64,000 nucleotides of DNA from Candidatus Hydrogenedentota bacterium (lineage in GTDB: Bacteria > Hydrogenedentota > Hydrogenedentia > Hydrogenedentales > CAITNO01). The notes under the pieces were generated by a model. The model searched no databases and was not told where the DNA came from. It saw nothing but the letters and a program-made list of their open reading frames with translations. Where the stretch lies: NCBI GenBank assembly GCA_903893795.1, contig CAITNO010000106.1, forward strand, positions 62,001-126,000, given 5' to 3'. Made by a program: the position numbers and the translations under genes. Shown here one piece after another: positions 1 through 8,796 of the stretch (its first letter is position 1; the number at the start of each line of letters is the position of its first letter).

Positions 1-85
1 GGAGGACCGCCCCGTGACTGTCTTGCGGCGCAAAGATTGCCGCCGCCATGCCTGCGGCCAGCGCCTGCCTTCGTGTCAGTTTCAT
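1..85 (-). CDS. Start of a Tat-exported protein (partial, runs off the left edge)
   Basis: Only the first 28 codons are inside the window. They read MKLTRRQALAAGMAAAIFAP and onwards: a basic start, a twin-arginine motif (TRRQA), an Ala/Gly-rich hydrophobic stretch and no stop before the edge. This is a typical Tat signal peptide, so the protein is probably exported folded; cofactor-binding oxidoreductases and sulfatase-like enzymes are common cargo, but the cargo cannot be told. The start is supported by a Shine-Dalgarno AAAGGAG a few bases upstream of the ATG. The gene is divergent from the zinc-ribbon gene at 262. Confidence 0.7.
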   Translation of the reverse strand, partial: MKLTRRQALAAGMAAAIFAPQDSHGAVL

Positions 86-261
86 GGTCCGGCTCCTTTC
101 GTGGGTCATCTTGAACAAGCGAGACAACGTTGCACAGGTGTTACCATACCCGAAAAAGGCATGCTTTCGTCAATGGCGGCGTTTCTAATGGTAAGATAGG
201 GTTCAGAATGCGGATGACCAACGGTGCCTGAAGGACGGCGCACCCGGAAAGGCAGGTTTGC

Positions 262-657
262 ATGGAGCGGGATTTCCCATCGGCCCCCGGCGGCCTGGCG
301 ACGCCGGGGATGAACGGGCAGACGCCCTCCCTGCCGCCCATGTGCTGCAGTTGCCGCAGGGTGATTGAACAGGATTTCAAATACTGCCCCCATTGCGGAC
401 AGCGGCAGGACAAGGGTTCGGCCTGGTATTATCATCCCGGATTCATACTCTTCCTGGCCCTCACCGTGGCCGGTCCCTTTGCGTTGCCCCTGGTCTGGCG
501 GTCAAAGCGGATGAATGCCGCGGCCAAGTTCATCATGAGTGCCGTTATCATTCTGTACACAGTGTCCGCATTCTATATCTCCTACCGGCTGGTGGCATTG
601 GAATTGAGCTTTTCCAGTGAGTTGGGCGATGTGATGCGCGAGATTCACCGCCATTAG
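262..657 (+). CDS. Zinc-ribbon membrane protein, function unknown
   Basis: 131 aa. A zinc-ribbon-like knuckle pair is visible: C28-x2-C31 followed by CPHCG (C42, C45), as in the short zinc ribbons found at the N-termini of many bacterial membrane proteins. Two hydrophobic segments follow, roughly residues 59-78 and 90-112, joined by a short basic loop (WRSKRM), leaving a short acidic C-terminus. This predicts an inner-membrane protein with a cytoplasmic zinc-binding head. The first ~26 residues are Pro/Gly-rich and may be disordered; ATG at 310 is an alternative start, but AAAGGCAGG upstream favours 262. No partner gene is obvious. Confidence 0.75.
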   Translation: MERDFPSAPGGLATPGMNGQTPSLPPMCCSCRRVIEQDFKYCPHCGQRQDKGSAWYYHPGFILFLALTVAGPFALPLVWRSKRMNAAAKFIMSAVIILYTVSAFYISYRLVALELSFSSELGDVMREIHRH

Positions 658-766
658 GCAGCCTCTCCGCCCAATCTTTTACACCCATGCAGGCCGTGCG
701 ACTTCCCCCGGCGGCCCAATCCTGCTATGCTTTCCCCGGACGAGCCGTCCGCAAGAAAGTGAGACC

Positions 767-1645
767 ATGGCCCAAAAACCCACCATATTGACCACCACGC
801 TCTGGGATTTCCCGTCGCAGCAATACGGCGACGAACAGCAGGGCGACAAGAATTACAAGGGCGCCACCCCGGCGTACATCCTGTGGAACCTGCTCCAGCG
901 GTACACCAAGCCCAAAGACCTTGTCATCGATCCGATGGCGGGCAGCGGCACCACGCTTGACGTGGCGCGGGACCTGGGCCGCCGGGCGCTGGGCTATGAC
1001 CTCCAGCCGACCCGGCCGGACATTTTCCGCTGCGATGCGCGAAAACTGCCCCTGCAGGATGAGAAGGCGTCCTTTGTGTTCATCGATCCGCCCTATTCGA
1101 CCCATCTGGAATACAGCGACGATCCGCGCTGCGTCGGAAAACTGGACGCCCAGAACCGCGATTACTATGAAGCCATGGAACTGGTCATTGCCGAAATCGA
1201 CCGAATTCTGCGTCCGGGCAGGTATATGGCCCTCTACGTTTCCGATTCCTTCCAGAAGGGCAGGCCATTCTGCCCCATCGGGTTCGACCTCTTCGAAATC
1301 ATGCGCAAGCGTTTCGAGCCGGTGGACATCATTGCCGTGACCCGGCGCAACAAGAATCTCGAAAAGGGCAACTGGCACGCCGCCGCGGTGGAGGGAAACT
1401 ACTTCCTGCGCGGGTTCAATTACCTGTTCATCATGCGCAAGCCCGATGCGGCGCGGGACAGGCGGGGCCCCAAGGAAGTTGCCGAGCCCAGAATCCCGAA
1501 TCCCGAATCCGCCATCAGGCATCAGAATCCGCGAACGGAAGAACGGCCAGGCCGGCCAGCGGGGCAGAGGAACATCGGTCCAGGCAGGGCGCCGGGCAGA
1601 AGGCCGGGCGGATTTAAGCCCTCAGGCAGGAAACCGGAACGCTGA
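767..1645 (+). CDS. Orphan DNA methyltransferase (N4/N6 amino-MTase, DPPY type)
   Basis: 292 aa. SAM-binding motif I is DPMAGSGTT (from D55) and the catalytic motif IV is DPPYS (from D107), so motif I precedes motif IV as in the gamma-like order. These motifs define adenine-N6 or cytosine-N4 methylation of DNA, with SAM as donor. After about residue 225 the similarity ends and the tail is Pro/Arg/Gly-rich; part of it is encoded by a tandem GAATCCC repeat (1491-1530), so the true domain may be about 225-235 aa. No restriction endonuclease or specificity subunit lies nearby, hence orphan. It converges on the hydrolase at 1653 with only 7 bp between the stops. Target site unknown. Confidence 0.85.
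   Translation: MAQKPTILTTTLWDFPSQQYGDEQQGDKNYKGATPAYILWNLLQRYTKPKDLVIDPMAGSGTTLDVARDLGRRALGYDLQPTRPDIFRCDARKLPLQDEKASFVFIDPPYSTHLEYSDDPRCVGKLDAQNRDYYEAMELVIAEIDRILRPGRYMALYVSDSFQKGRPFCPIGFDLFEIMRKRFEPVDIIAVTRRNKNLEKGNWHAAAVEGNYFLRGFNYLFIMRKPDAARDRRGPKEVAEPRIPNPESAIRHQNPRTEERPGRPAGQRNIGPGRAPGRRPGGFKPSGRKPER
1491..1530 (+). repeat. Short GAATCCC tandem repeat inside the methyltransferase 3' end
   Basis: Three adjacent copies of GAATCCC/GAATCC (1491-1510), then ATCAGGC/ATCAGAATCC. It lies within the open frame of the methyltransferase and encodes Arg-Ile-Pro-Asn-Pro-like residues, which looks like an intergenic repeat that has been read through. Confidence 0.55.
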
Positions 1646-1652
1646 GACCAGT

Positions 1653-2534
1653 CTAGGGCAGCGCGCATCCCGCTTCTTCCGTGAGGAACTGATGCAGCGT
1701 TTCTTTCGATTCTTCCGGAAATGCCCCGATGGACGGGCGATGGTGCCCGCCTTTGTACAAGTGCAGGCGTTTGTGTTTGGCACCGCAGGCCTCATAGAGC
1801 GCGGTGGTCTCCCCGGCGGAGAGAACCCCCTCACTGTCACCGCTCATGACGAGTGTGGGGCAGGTGCATTTGGGCATGTAGGTGAGGGGGGACAGGGTCG
1901 TGAAATCGGCACCCAGTGTGTGGCTGAGCAGGAGGCGGTAGGGCCAGCCGATGAAATGGGGCACCGAATACAGGTCAAGCCGGTTGTCGGTGGCGTGCTG
2001 CATGGTGTCATAGCTGGACTCCACCACCGCAAAACCGAGGTCGGTCAGGTCATTCATCGCGAAACAAACCGTTGCCGCGCCAAGCGAGAATCCGTGCGCG
2101 CCGATGTTCTTTAGCCCTTTACCTTTCAGCCACTGCACACAGGCGATGAGGTCCTTGCGCTCATGGTAGCCGATGGACACCTGGTCTCCGCCGCTTTCAC
2201 CGGTGCCGCGCAGGTCGGGAAGCAGCGCCGAGAATCCCCAGTTGATGTAGGTTTCCGCCGTGGACACCAACTGGCCGCGGTTTGCGCCGATTCCCGAAAG
2301 CGTGACCACGGCATTCTCGCTGTTGTTTGGCACATACCACGCGGAAAGCACCACCCCATCCTCGGTGGTCAATGAGATCTGTTCCACGGGCCTGCCGGCA
2401 ATTTCCGTCTTCGGTTTGATCTGTCCGTGCCTCGGCGCGGTCACCAGTCTGGTGCCCACCACGCCCACGGTCATCCAAAGCACGATGAACAGTGAAACAA
2501 GAACAATACCTGTCCACTTCAAGAAACGCCGCAT
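1653..2534 (-). CDS. Membrane-anchored alpha/beta hydrolase
   Basis: 293 aa. A single N-terminal membrane segment (about residues 5-27) is followed by an alpha/beta-hydrolase fold of the serine aminopeptidase/BAAT-like type: oxyanion region, LLPDLRGTGES, nucleophile elbow GFSLGAA (Ser near residue 150), an Asp after the beta-7 strand (MSGDSEG) and a C-terminal His (KGGHHRP). This is a complete Ser-Asp-His triad, so an active esterase or lipase-like enzyme facing the periplasm is likely; substrate unknown. ATG at 2534 is chosen over an upstream TTG at 2555 because GGGAG lies 8 bases before it. It follows the EEP gene by 36 bp on the same strand, so the two may be co-transcribed. Confidence 0.85.
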   Translation of the reverse strand: MRRFLKWTGIVLVSLFIVLWMTVGVVGTRLVTAPRHGQIKPKTEIAGRPVEQISLTTEDGVVLSAWYVPNNSENAVVTLSGIGANRGQLVSTAETYINWGFSALLPDLRGTGESGGDQVSIGYHERKDLIACVQWLKGKGLKNIGAHGFSLGAATVCFAMNDLTDLGFAVVESSYDTMQHATDNRLDLYSVPHFIGWPYRLLLSHTLGADFTTLSPLTYMPKCTCPTLVMSGDSEGVLSAGETTALYEACGAKHKRLHLYKGGHHRPSIGAFPEESKETLHQFLTEEAGCALP

Positions 2535-2570
2535 GGAAACACTCCCGGTTAACAAAGTTGAAAGGACAAA

Positions 2571-3413
2571 TCAGGGCAGACGCAGCACGCCGAACACAGG
2601 GAAATGGTCCGTCGGATACCGGCCGTCCTCATTGTAGGTGACGGTTTCGCATTGCAGCGCCTGCACGCCGCCCCGGTACAGAATCCAGTCGATACGGTCA
2701 TCTGCTCCGGGCTTGGGCGCCTTGAAATCAGAAATGGTGATGGTCGGTCCCTTCTTTTCCGGCGCCTCCATCCAACTGTCCTTGAACCCTTTGCCCATGG
2801 CAAAGTCATAGGCGGTGCTCTTGCCGGCGCTCGAATTGAAATCGCCGGTGAGGATGACGGGCAGGTCGCCGGCATAGGGGGCCAGATGGGACTCGATCAC
2901 CGCGATGCCGTTTTGCCGGGCCGCTTCGCTCTTGTGGTCCATGTGCGTGTTGGCATAGACGAAGAAGCGTCCCGTATGGGGGTGGTGAAACTTGACGCGG
3001 GTGGCCATGCGCGTGCAGGCCGTGTCCCATGACTTCGAGCCCGGCTGCTCCGGCTTCTCGCTCAGCCAGAAATGCAGCGTCTCCATCGGCACCAGCGTGT
3101 CCGCCTTGTAGAACACGGCGGTCATCTCGCCCTTGCCATTTTGGTCACGGCCTATGCCAATCCAGCGGTAGCCGGGCAGATTCTCGGCCAGGTAGTCCGC
3201 CTGCATCGCCAGGCACTCCTGCATGCCCATGATGTCCGGGTCATACTTCTTGATGCACTTGACCACAATGTCTTTCCGTTTCGACCAAGCGTTGTCCCCG
3301 TCGGGTGCGGTGCCGTAACGGATGTTAAACGTCATCACGCGGAGCGTGATTTCCTGTGCTGATGCCATGGTGGACGCCGCCAGCAGACAGGCCGCAATCA
3401 TCAGGGTTCTCAT
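2571..3413 (-). CDS. Secreted endonuclease/exonuclease/phosphatase (EEP) family protein
   Basis: 280 aa with a clear Sec signal peptide (about residues 1-20, ending SAQ). The EEP hallmarks are present: FNIRYGT near the mature N-terminus, the metal-binding Glu of GMQEC, an internal NTHMDH, TGDFNSS, and the final TDHFP catalytic His with DRIDWIL before it. The family includes DNase I, sphingomyelinase and inositol-phosphate phosphatases; secreted bacterial members of this size are usually annotated as EEP hydrolases of unknown phosphoester substrate. Start fixed by GAGGAG 6-7 bases upstream. It lies between the anchored 155-aa protein and the alpha/beta hydrolase, all on the minus strand. Confidence 0.88.
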   Translation of the reverse strand: MRTLMIAACLLAASTMASAQEITLRVMTFNIRYGTAPDGDNAWSKRKDIVVKCIKKYDPDIMGMQECLAMQADYLAENLPGYRWIGIGRDQNGKGEMTAVFYKADTLVPMETLHFWLSEKPEQPGSKSWDTACTRMATRVKFHHPHTGRFFVYANTHMDHKSEAARQNGIAVIESHLAPYAGDLPVILTGDFNSSAGKSTAYDFAMGKGFKDSWMEAPEKKGPTITISDFKAPKPGADDRIDWILYRGGVQALQCETVTYNEDGRYPTDHFPVFGVLRLP

Positions 3414-3471
3414 GTTTTCTCCTCGTTGTTCCCGGCCCTTCCGTGTCCGTGTCTTCTCCAGGGCTCCGGTG

Positions 3472-3939
3472 TTATCGTTTGTCGGAAGTGCCGTCGGTCC
3501 TGGAATTCCGTTCCTTTAACTTGAACTGCTTCTGCTCCAGCTTGCTTTCCACAAATCCGACACGCAGCTTGGACCCGTCTGGATTTATCCAGGTTTTCCA
3601 AATCGTCAGCATCGGTCCGGTATAGCCGGTTTTGTCCCGGTCATACTGCGTCTCCGTCTCGTCCGCTTCCGCGCCGACCACGGCCACCACCTGCTCGTAG
3701 GACATTCCATACAGCAGTTTGCCCAGTATAGCCGCATCCAGGACCAGCTTGGCCGGGGGTGCCTCCACTGCCGCGGTTGCGGGGCTTGGCAAAGGTTCTG
3801 GCGCTGCCACAGGCACAGGGGAGGGCGCAGGGACAGGAGACGGTTCGGCCGTGTGGTTCCACTTGGAAACCAGCACGGGCACCAGCAACACCGCCACGGC
3901 CAGCACAACCACGACGGCAAAGAGACCTTTGTGTTCCAC
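3472..3939 (-). CDS. Membrane-anchored small protein with Pro/Ala-rich linker
   Basis: 155 aa starting at GTG (CGGAG lies 8 bases upstream). Residues about 6-25 form one hydrophobic anchor, then a Pro/Ala/Ser-rich linker to about residue 62, then a globular domain (roughly 65-150) with LLYGMSYEQVVAVVG, reminiscent of SmpA/BLC-type small periplasmic domains where a Met-x-Tyr-x-Gln-Val pattern begins the fold. It therefore probably sits in the inner membrane with the domain outside. I do not recognise a specific family and give no function. The next gene upstream on the same strand starts at 3413 and may share the transcript. Confidence 0.7.
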   Translation of the reverse strand: MEHKGLFAVVVVLAVAVLLVPVLVSKWNHTAEPSPVPAPSPVPVAAPEPLPSPATAAVEAPPAKLVLDAAILGKLLYGMSYEQVVAVVGAEADETETQYDRDKTGYTGPMLTIWKTWINPDGSKLRVGFVESKLEQKQFKLKERNSRTDGTSDKR

Positions 3940-4029
3940 GTCATCAACTCCGTTGCAAACGGGACAGCCGATAACAGTCTACCACGGCCGAAGTTTCATC
4001 AAGAAAAGGACCGTTGGCGTCTGAGTTCC

Positions 4030-6156
4030 CTATTGCTGGGCCCGGGCCGCCAGGATATCTGTTTCGGGCAGCGTGGGCCGGAACAGGGACTTTTGCAGGC
4101 CGATTTGGTCGAAGGGAATGGGAAGGAATCCGGAATCCTTCACCACCGGCGCGTCCGGCTTGACGGTAAAGTCGCCCGCATCGGGGTTCACGAAATTGTC
4201 CGTGGCGGGGTCGAGGATATTGCCTTCCAGCACGTTGATTCCCTTGTCGTGCAGGAGGAATGTGCCGCATTTCCAGACGATGTTATGACGAAGCGTGTTG
4301 ACGTCCACATGCTCATTCAGATGGGCCAGTTCGGGATAGCGCTTCACGTAGAGGTCGGCGTCGATTTTCGGCGACTCCATGAACTTGCCGGTAAAGTCCT
4401 CCCAGCGTTTCTGTCCCCAGGGCGAGAAGCTGACGGCCTGGGCGCAGTCGGCGAAGATGTTGTTGTCCAGCACATTGTCCTTGCCACCGTGAATCTGTAC
4501 GCCGCCAAAGCCGTGTTTGCCCGCGGCGCTCTTGTAGAAGATGTTGCCCTGGATGAGCACGCCCGAGATGGCGTCGTCGAGGCGGATGCCCGCCTGGCCG
4601 CAGCTCAGGTCCTCACCCGTGCGCCGCCAGTTGCCGATGTGGTGCCAGTAGTTGTACCGGTACACGTTGCCGCGCAGCGTGGGGTCGCCCCACATGTCCG
4701 CGCCGCCCTGGTCGTCGGACTCGAGCAGCACGTCGTGCACCTCGTTGTACTCGACGGTGTGGTCGTTTCCACCCAGCCGAATGGCGCTGCTGTTGATGTG
4801 GTGCATGAGGTTGTGGGCAACGCGGTTGCCCACACCGCCCACAAGCACCGCCGGGGTGTAGGTGTGGTCAATGCGGGACAGGTGGTGGATGTGGCAGTTC
4901 TCGACCACGAGACCGCCCGGCGTGAGCGTTTTGCGGTCACCGCCCTCGATCAGCACGCCGCCGCGGCCCATGGAATAGATGTCGCAGGAGAGAATGCTGA
5001 CGTCTTTGCCCCCGTTCACGGCGATGCCGTCGCCGCCGCAGCGCCGCACCGTGCATCCGACAAAGGCACAGTTCTGGATGTTTTTGGCCTGGACGGCATC
5101 ACCCGCCGCCAGTTCCCATGCCAATCCCTGGAACCGGACCCTCGCCGTGCCTTCCATGCGCACCAGCGGCCCGGCAAAGAGCGACAGGGTGACCTCCGCC
5201 TGGTTGGGGTCGGAGGGCGGCAGGAAGTAGAGCGTGCTGTTGGCACGGTCCAGATAGTATTCGCCGGGCTGGTCCATTTCGGAAAGCAGGTTTGCCGCGT
5301 AATAGCGCTGGCCTTTTCGGTAGCCGTAAGTGTGCGGCGGTTCTGCCAGCGTGATTTCATGCTTGTCCGTGTCAATGGCCGTGATGCGCTCGTAGGAGTC
5401 GGCCCAGTCGAAGAACCAGTAGCCGTAGAGCAGCGCGTCTTTTTCTTCCTTCCATCGCGCGGGGCGGTCGCCTTCGTAGACGAAGCGGCCGACTTTGCTG
5501 CCCTTGATGCCGATCACCTGATGGCCGTCGTCCACGCAGGTGTCCACCACGTGCATCATGCCCTCGTTGGGGTAACGGGCCATGGTCATCGGTTCGCCGT
5601 TGAAGAACAGCTCCGGTACGGGGTGCGTCTTGAACACGTTGCCGCTGCCCATGCCGCCGAGGATGAGCGGTTCCTGCGGTACGTTCACGCCCTTCGCCTT
5701 GAGGTCGCATTGCACGGCCTTTCCCCGCGCCTCTTCGGGCAGCCGCGCCAGCACGGCTGCGTCCGTGACGGGAACGAAATCCTTCAGCGTCACGCCGCCG
5801 GAGAAGACGGGCGTCTCATTGTCGGCGGCGCGGTAGACAATGGGCACCTTTTCGAAAGAGCTCGAATGCTCGGGGCCGAGCGTAAAGGTCTGCTTCACGA
5901 CGTACTTTCCGCCGTGCACCAAGACCGTCATGGGGCCGTCCAAGATGCCGGTCGACCGGTTAATGTCAAGCATCCGGTCACGGGCCTGTTCGAGTGTGGC
6001 GTAGGGATGGACCGCGCTACCGTCACCGTCGGTGGTGCCCGACGGCGACACATGCAGCGTCACCCCGGCACCTGAAGCGGGCTGGGCCAGCGCGGCGGTG
6101 AAGGTGCACAAGACAACGCAGAGAGAGAGGGCGAACAGTCGGAAGAACAGACTCAT
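4030..6156 (-). CDS. Secreted right-handed parallel beta-helix protein
   Basis: 708 aa. A Sec signal peptide (about residues 1-25, ending ALA) leads into the typical start of PbH1 proteins (LHVSPSGTTDGDGS then PYATLEQARD), a beta-sandwich insert, and many short beta-helix coils rich in Asn, Gly and His (GVLIEGG, NRVAHNLMHHI, NTVEYNEVHDV-like). The fold is that of pectate lyase/polysaccharide lyase and related glycan-binding or -cleaving proteins. ATG 6156 is preferred over 6183 because AAGGAG sits 8 bases upstream. It lies downstream of the fucosidase and rhamnosidase-like genes on the same strand, so a role on the same glycans is inferred. Catalytic residues cannot be assigned by eye. Confidence 0.88.
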   Translation of the reverse strand: MSLFFRLFALSLCVVLCTFTAALAQPASGAGVTLHVSPSGTTDGDGSAVHPYATLEQARDRMLDINRSTGILDGPMTVLVHGGKYVVKQTFTLGPEHSSSFEKVPIVYRAADNETPVFSGGVTLKDFVPVTDAAVLARLPEEARGKAVQCDLKAKGVNVPQEPLILGGMGSGNVFKTHPVPELFFNGEPMTMARYPNEGMMHVVDTCVDDGHQVIGIKGSKVGRFVYEGDRPARWKEEKDALLYGYWFFDWADSYERITAIDTDKHEITLAEPPHTYGYRKGQRYYAANLLSEMDQPGEYYLDRANSTLYFLPPSDPNQAEVTLSLFAGPLVRMEGTARVRFQGLAWELAAGDAVQAKNIQNCAFVGCTVRRCGGDGIAVNGGKDVSILSCDIYSMGRGGVLIEGGDRKTLTPGGLVVENCHIHHLSRIDHTYTPAVLVGGVGNRVAHNLMHHINSSAIRLGGNDHTVEYNEVHDVLLESDDQGGADMWGDPTLRGNVYRYNYWHHIGNWRRTGEDLSCGQAGIRLDDAISGVLIQGNIFYKSAAGKHGFGGVQIHGGKDNVLDNNIFADCAQAVSFSPWGQKRWEDFTGKFMESPKIDADLYVKRYPELAHLNEHVDVNTLRHNIVWKCGTFLLHDKGINVLEGNILDPATDNFVNPDAGDFTVKPDAPVVKDSGFLPIPFDQIGLQKSLFRPTLPETDILAARAQQ

Positions 6157-6219
6157 TGGAAGACTCCTTTTCAATCTCGACACAAATCAGCGCGTTTATT
6201 TCGCTCTGACATTCTGGTA

Positions 6220-6290
6220 TTTCCTGGGCACGCCAATCTCCTGATTGGCATCGGGGAAAGGCCAATCAGGAGATTGGCGTGCCCAGGAAA
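6220..6290. repeat. Perfect inverted repeat (30-nt arms, 11-nt loop), REP-like
   Basis: Positions 6220-6249 and 6261-6290 are exact reverse complements, separated by 11 nt. Each arm also contains its own hairpin: GCCAATC, TCCT loop, GATTGGC. It lies in the 146-bp gap between the GH95 stop and the beta-helix start, so the minus-strand mRNA could form a long hairpin or two short ones. No U-run follows, so a simple Rho-independent terminator is unlikely. Confidence 0.95.
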
Positions 6291-6302
6291 GCCGCCGCAC
6301 AC

Positions 6303-8735
6303 TCAATTGTCCTGGATATCCACACGATAACTTTCGCCTGCCGATACGGAGAACGCGGCAAGTGTCGGTTCCGGGCGCGCAGCGTCAACGGGCTTCTTGC
6401 CGTTCAGGACGCGTGCCGCTTCTGCGGTGCGCACTATGCAGGTGCCGTCGCGATCGGCGCGGAGGTTCGCCTCCGTCAGCTTGCCGCCTTTCCAGGCGAT
6501 GTCCACGGTATAACCGCCGCGGGCACGCAGTCCCGTGACTTTGCCGCTGGGCCACGCCTTGGGCAAAGCGGGGAGCAGGCTAATTTCGCCGCCGTGGCTT
6601 TGCAGCAGCATCTCGGCGATGCCGTTGGTGCCCGCGCTGTTTCCGTCAATGGCGAAGATGTTTTCCGGTGCGCCGGCGATGCCCGCCACCGAAACCGTCA
6701 TCAGGTTCTTGTCGGCCAGCTTGGTCAAGAGCAGGCGCAGGCTGTCGAGCGCGGCGTCGCCATCCAGCAACCGCGCGTAGAAATTGATCAGGTTGCCCCT
6801 GCTCCATTCCACATCCTCCCAGTCGGCGCGTTTGGAACGGCGTTCCATGGATACCCGGGCCGCTTTGGCCAGATCGGGCGTCTTCCGGGCGTCAATCTGG
6901 CCGAAGGGATAGAGCGACAGCAGGTGGGTCATGTGGCGGTGGTTGGGAATGGCCTCCTCAAAATCCTCGATCCATTCCATCAACTGGCCATGTTTGCCGA
7001 CGCGCAGCGGCGGCAGCTTGTCGCGCGCGGCCTCCAGTGTTGCGCGGAAATCCTCGTCGATACCAAGGGCACGGCATGACGCGATGCAGTCCGAAAACAG
7101 CTCGCGCACAATCACCGCATCGCAGGTGGGCCCCATGGACTCGGTGCAGGCCTTGCCGTCGGGCGCGAGATAGGAGTTCTCCGGAGACGAGGCTGGGCCG
7201 GTCACGAGCCAGTGATACTTGGGATGCTCGACCATTTCCTCAAGGAAGAACTGGGCCGCTCCCTTGAGCACAGGATAGGCCTGTTTTGCCAGAAACTCCC
7301 GGTCTCCCGTGTAGGCGTAGTGTTCCCACAGATGTGTGGCCAGCCAGGTGCCGCCCGTGTCGTGGATGCCCCAGCCCAAGCCCCAGCCCGGCGCCGTAAA
7401 TCCCCATGGGTTGGTAAACACGTGGGACACCCAGCCGCCGCACCCGTAGGAATCGCGCGCCGTGCGCGCGCCCGGCACACGCAGGGAATCGATGAGGCTA
7501 AAGAGCGGCGCGGTGCATTCGGACAGGTTGCAGGACTCGGCGGGCCAGTAGTTCTGCTGGGTGTTGATGTCGTTGTGGAAGTCGCAGGTCCAGCCCATGT
7601 TGCAGGCAAGGTTGTCGTTCCAGATGCCCTGCAGATTCAGGGGCAGGGGAGAGTTCTCGCGCGACCCGGCAATCAGGAGGTAGCGACCGTACTGGAAGAA
7701 GGTGCTGATCAACTGCGGGTCTTCACCGCCCGCCTTGAGCAGTTCCAGACGCTTGTCGGTCGGCTGTTTTGCAGCATCGGAGCCGCCAAGGTCCAGCATG
7801 ACGCGCCGGAACAGTTTCTGGTGGTCGGCCACATGGGCATCGCGCAGTTGTTCGTAGGATTTCTTGGAGGCGGCATCAAGCTGCGCTTTGCACAACGCCT
7901 CGGCGTCGCCGTTTCGGTAGTTGGTGTTGATGGCCACCAGCAGCAGCACGGCGTTCGCGTTTTTCACCTTCAGCGCGCCGTCCCCGGCGGTTAATTCACC
8001 GCCGGTCGCCACGGCCTTCACCTGCCCGCGAAAGGCGACACCGGTCTTGCCGTTGCTGTGCTTCTTCTCGAAGGCGTTGCCGGTCATCACCAGCGTGTTG
8101 CTGCCGTCGGTGTGGGTCTCAAAGGGCAGTTTCCCGCCGTTCATGGCCATTTCGAAAGAGAGCCCGCCGGGCGTGTCGCAGGAAAGCCTTGCCACCAGCA
8201 CCTGGTCCACATTCGAGCAGAACACTTCCGTCTTGCAGTGTGTGCCGCCCAGCGTGTAAGACACGCGGGCGATGGCCTGATCCAGGTTCAGTTCTCGGCG
8301 GTACTCGGTCGGCGCGGCATCCTGCGCGGCAAAGTGAAACAGCAAATCGCCCATGGGCAGGTGGGACCCGTAGTTGAATTCGCGGCCGACCACGTATTTC
8401 TGGCACATTCCCTGCGCCTCGAAATAGCGGCCCTCGAAAAGGGCTGTGCGGATTTCTTCAAGATGCTCCCGCATGCGCGGGTTCTCGTGTTTGTCGCTGG
8501 CTTCGCCCGACCAGACCGTGGACTCGTCGAGCGCGATGCGCGCCGTGTCGGTGCCGCCAAAGACCATCGCGCCGATGCGTCCGTTGCCCACGGGCAACGA
8601 TTCCATCCACCGCAGCGCCGGTTGGGCGTACCAGAGCGTGGGGGGATTCGCCGGCGGCTCTTCCGCAGAAGCGCCGGGCCCGAACATTATTTCGACCAGG
8701 ACCACAGCACCAAGAATAATAACGGCACGCGTCAT
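6303..8735 (-). CDS. Secreted GH95 alpha-L-fucosidase
   Basis: 810 aa, close to the usual GH95 length. Signal peptide about residues 1-24 (ending ASA). Family hallmarks: [15 protein letters not shown] and LDESTVWSG in the N-terminal beta-sandwich, NLQGIWND and [15 protein letters not shown] in the (alpha/alpha)6 barrel, and a C-terminal beta domain. GH95 enzymes invert alpha-1,2-linked L-fucose (some act on L-galactose), so this should trim fucosyl residues from exported or surface-bound glycans. The start is supported by GGGAG upstream. It sits 61 bp downstream of the GH106-like gene and upstream of the beta-helix gene on the same strand; a FucP-like permease is encoded at 30030. Confidence 0.93.
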   Translation of the reverse strand: MTRAVIILGAVVLVEIMFGPGASAEEPPANPPTLWYAQPALRWMESLPVGNGRIGAMVFGGTDTARIALDESTVWSGEASDKHENPRMREHLEEIRTALFEGRYFEAQGMCQKYVVGREFNYGSHLPMGDLLFHFAAQDAAPTEYRRELNLDQAIARVSYTLGGTHCKTEVFCSNVDQVLVARLSCDTPGGLSFEMAMNGGKLPFETHTDGSNTLVMTGNAFEKKHSNGKTGVAFRGQVKAVATGGELTAGDGALKVKNANAVLLLVAINTNYRNGDAEALCKAQLDAASKKSYEQLRDAHVADHQKLFRRVMLDLGGSDAAKQPTDKRLELLKAGGEDPQLISTFFQYGRYLLIAGSRENSPLPLNLQGIWNDNLACNMGWTCDFHNDINTQQNYWPAESCNLSECTAPLFSLIDSLRVPGARTARDSYGCGGWVSHVFTNPWGFTAPGWGLGWGIHDTGGTWLATHLWEHYAYTGDREFLAKQAYPVLKGAAQFFLEEMVEHPKYHWLVTGPASSPENSYLAPDGKACTESMGPTCDAVIVRELFSDCIASCRALGIDEDFRATLEAARDKLPPLRVGKHGQLMEWIEDFEEAIPNHRHMTHLLSLYPFGQIDARKTPDLAKAARVSMERRSKRADWEDVEWSRGNLINFYARLLDGDAALDSLRLLLTKLADKNLMTVSVAGIAGAPENIFAIDGNSAGTNGIAEMLLQSHGGEISLLPALPKAWPSGKVTGLRARGGYTVDIAWKGGKLTEANLRADRDGTCIVRTAEAARVLNGKKPVDAARPEPTLAAFSVSAGESYRVDIQDN

Positions 8736-8796
8736 CAGTCAGTCTCCCTTGTCCGGTGGCTCCGGCCCGCCTGTTTAACGCGTCACGATGCCGCGT

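Noticed and set aside
3853..6075. A 740-codon open frame on the plus strand
   Set aside because: It is the reverse frame of the beta-helix gene; composition is Val/Ala/His-rich with no motif and no plausible start signal.
6220..6290. Insertion-sequence ends or a CRISPR repeat
   Set aside because: No transposase or repeat-spacer array accompanies any of the palindromes; they are inverted pairs or single units, not regularly spaced direct repeats.
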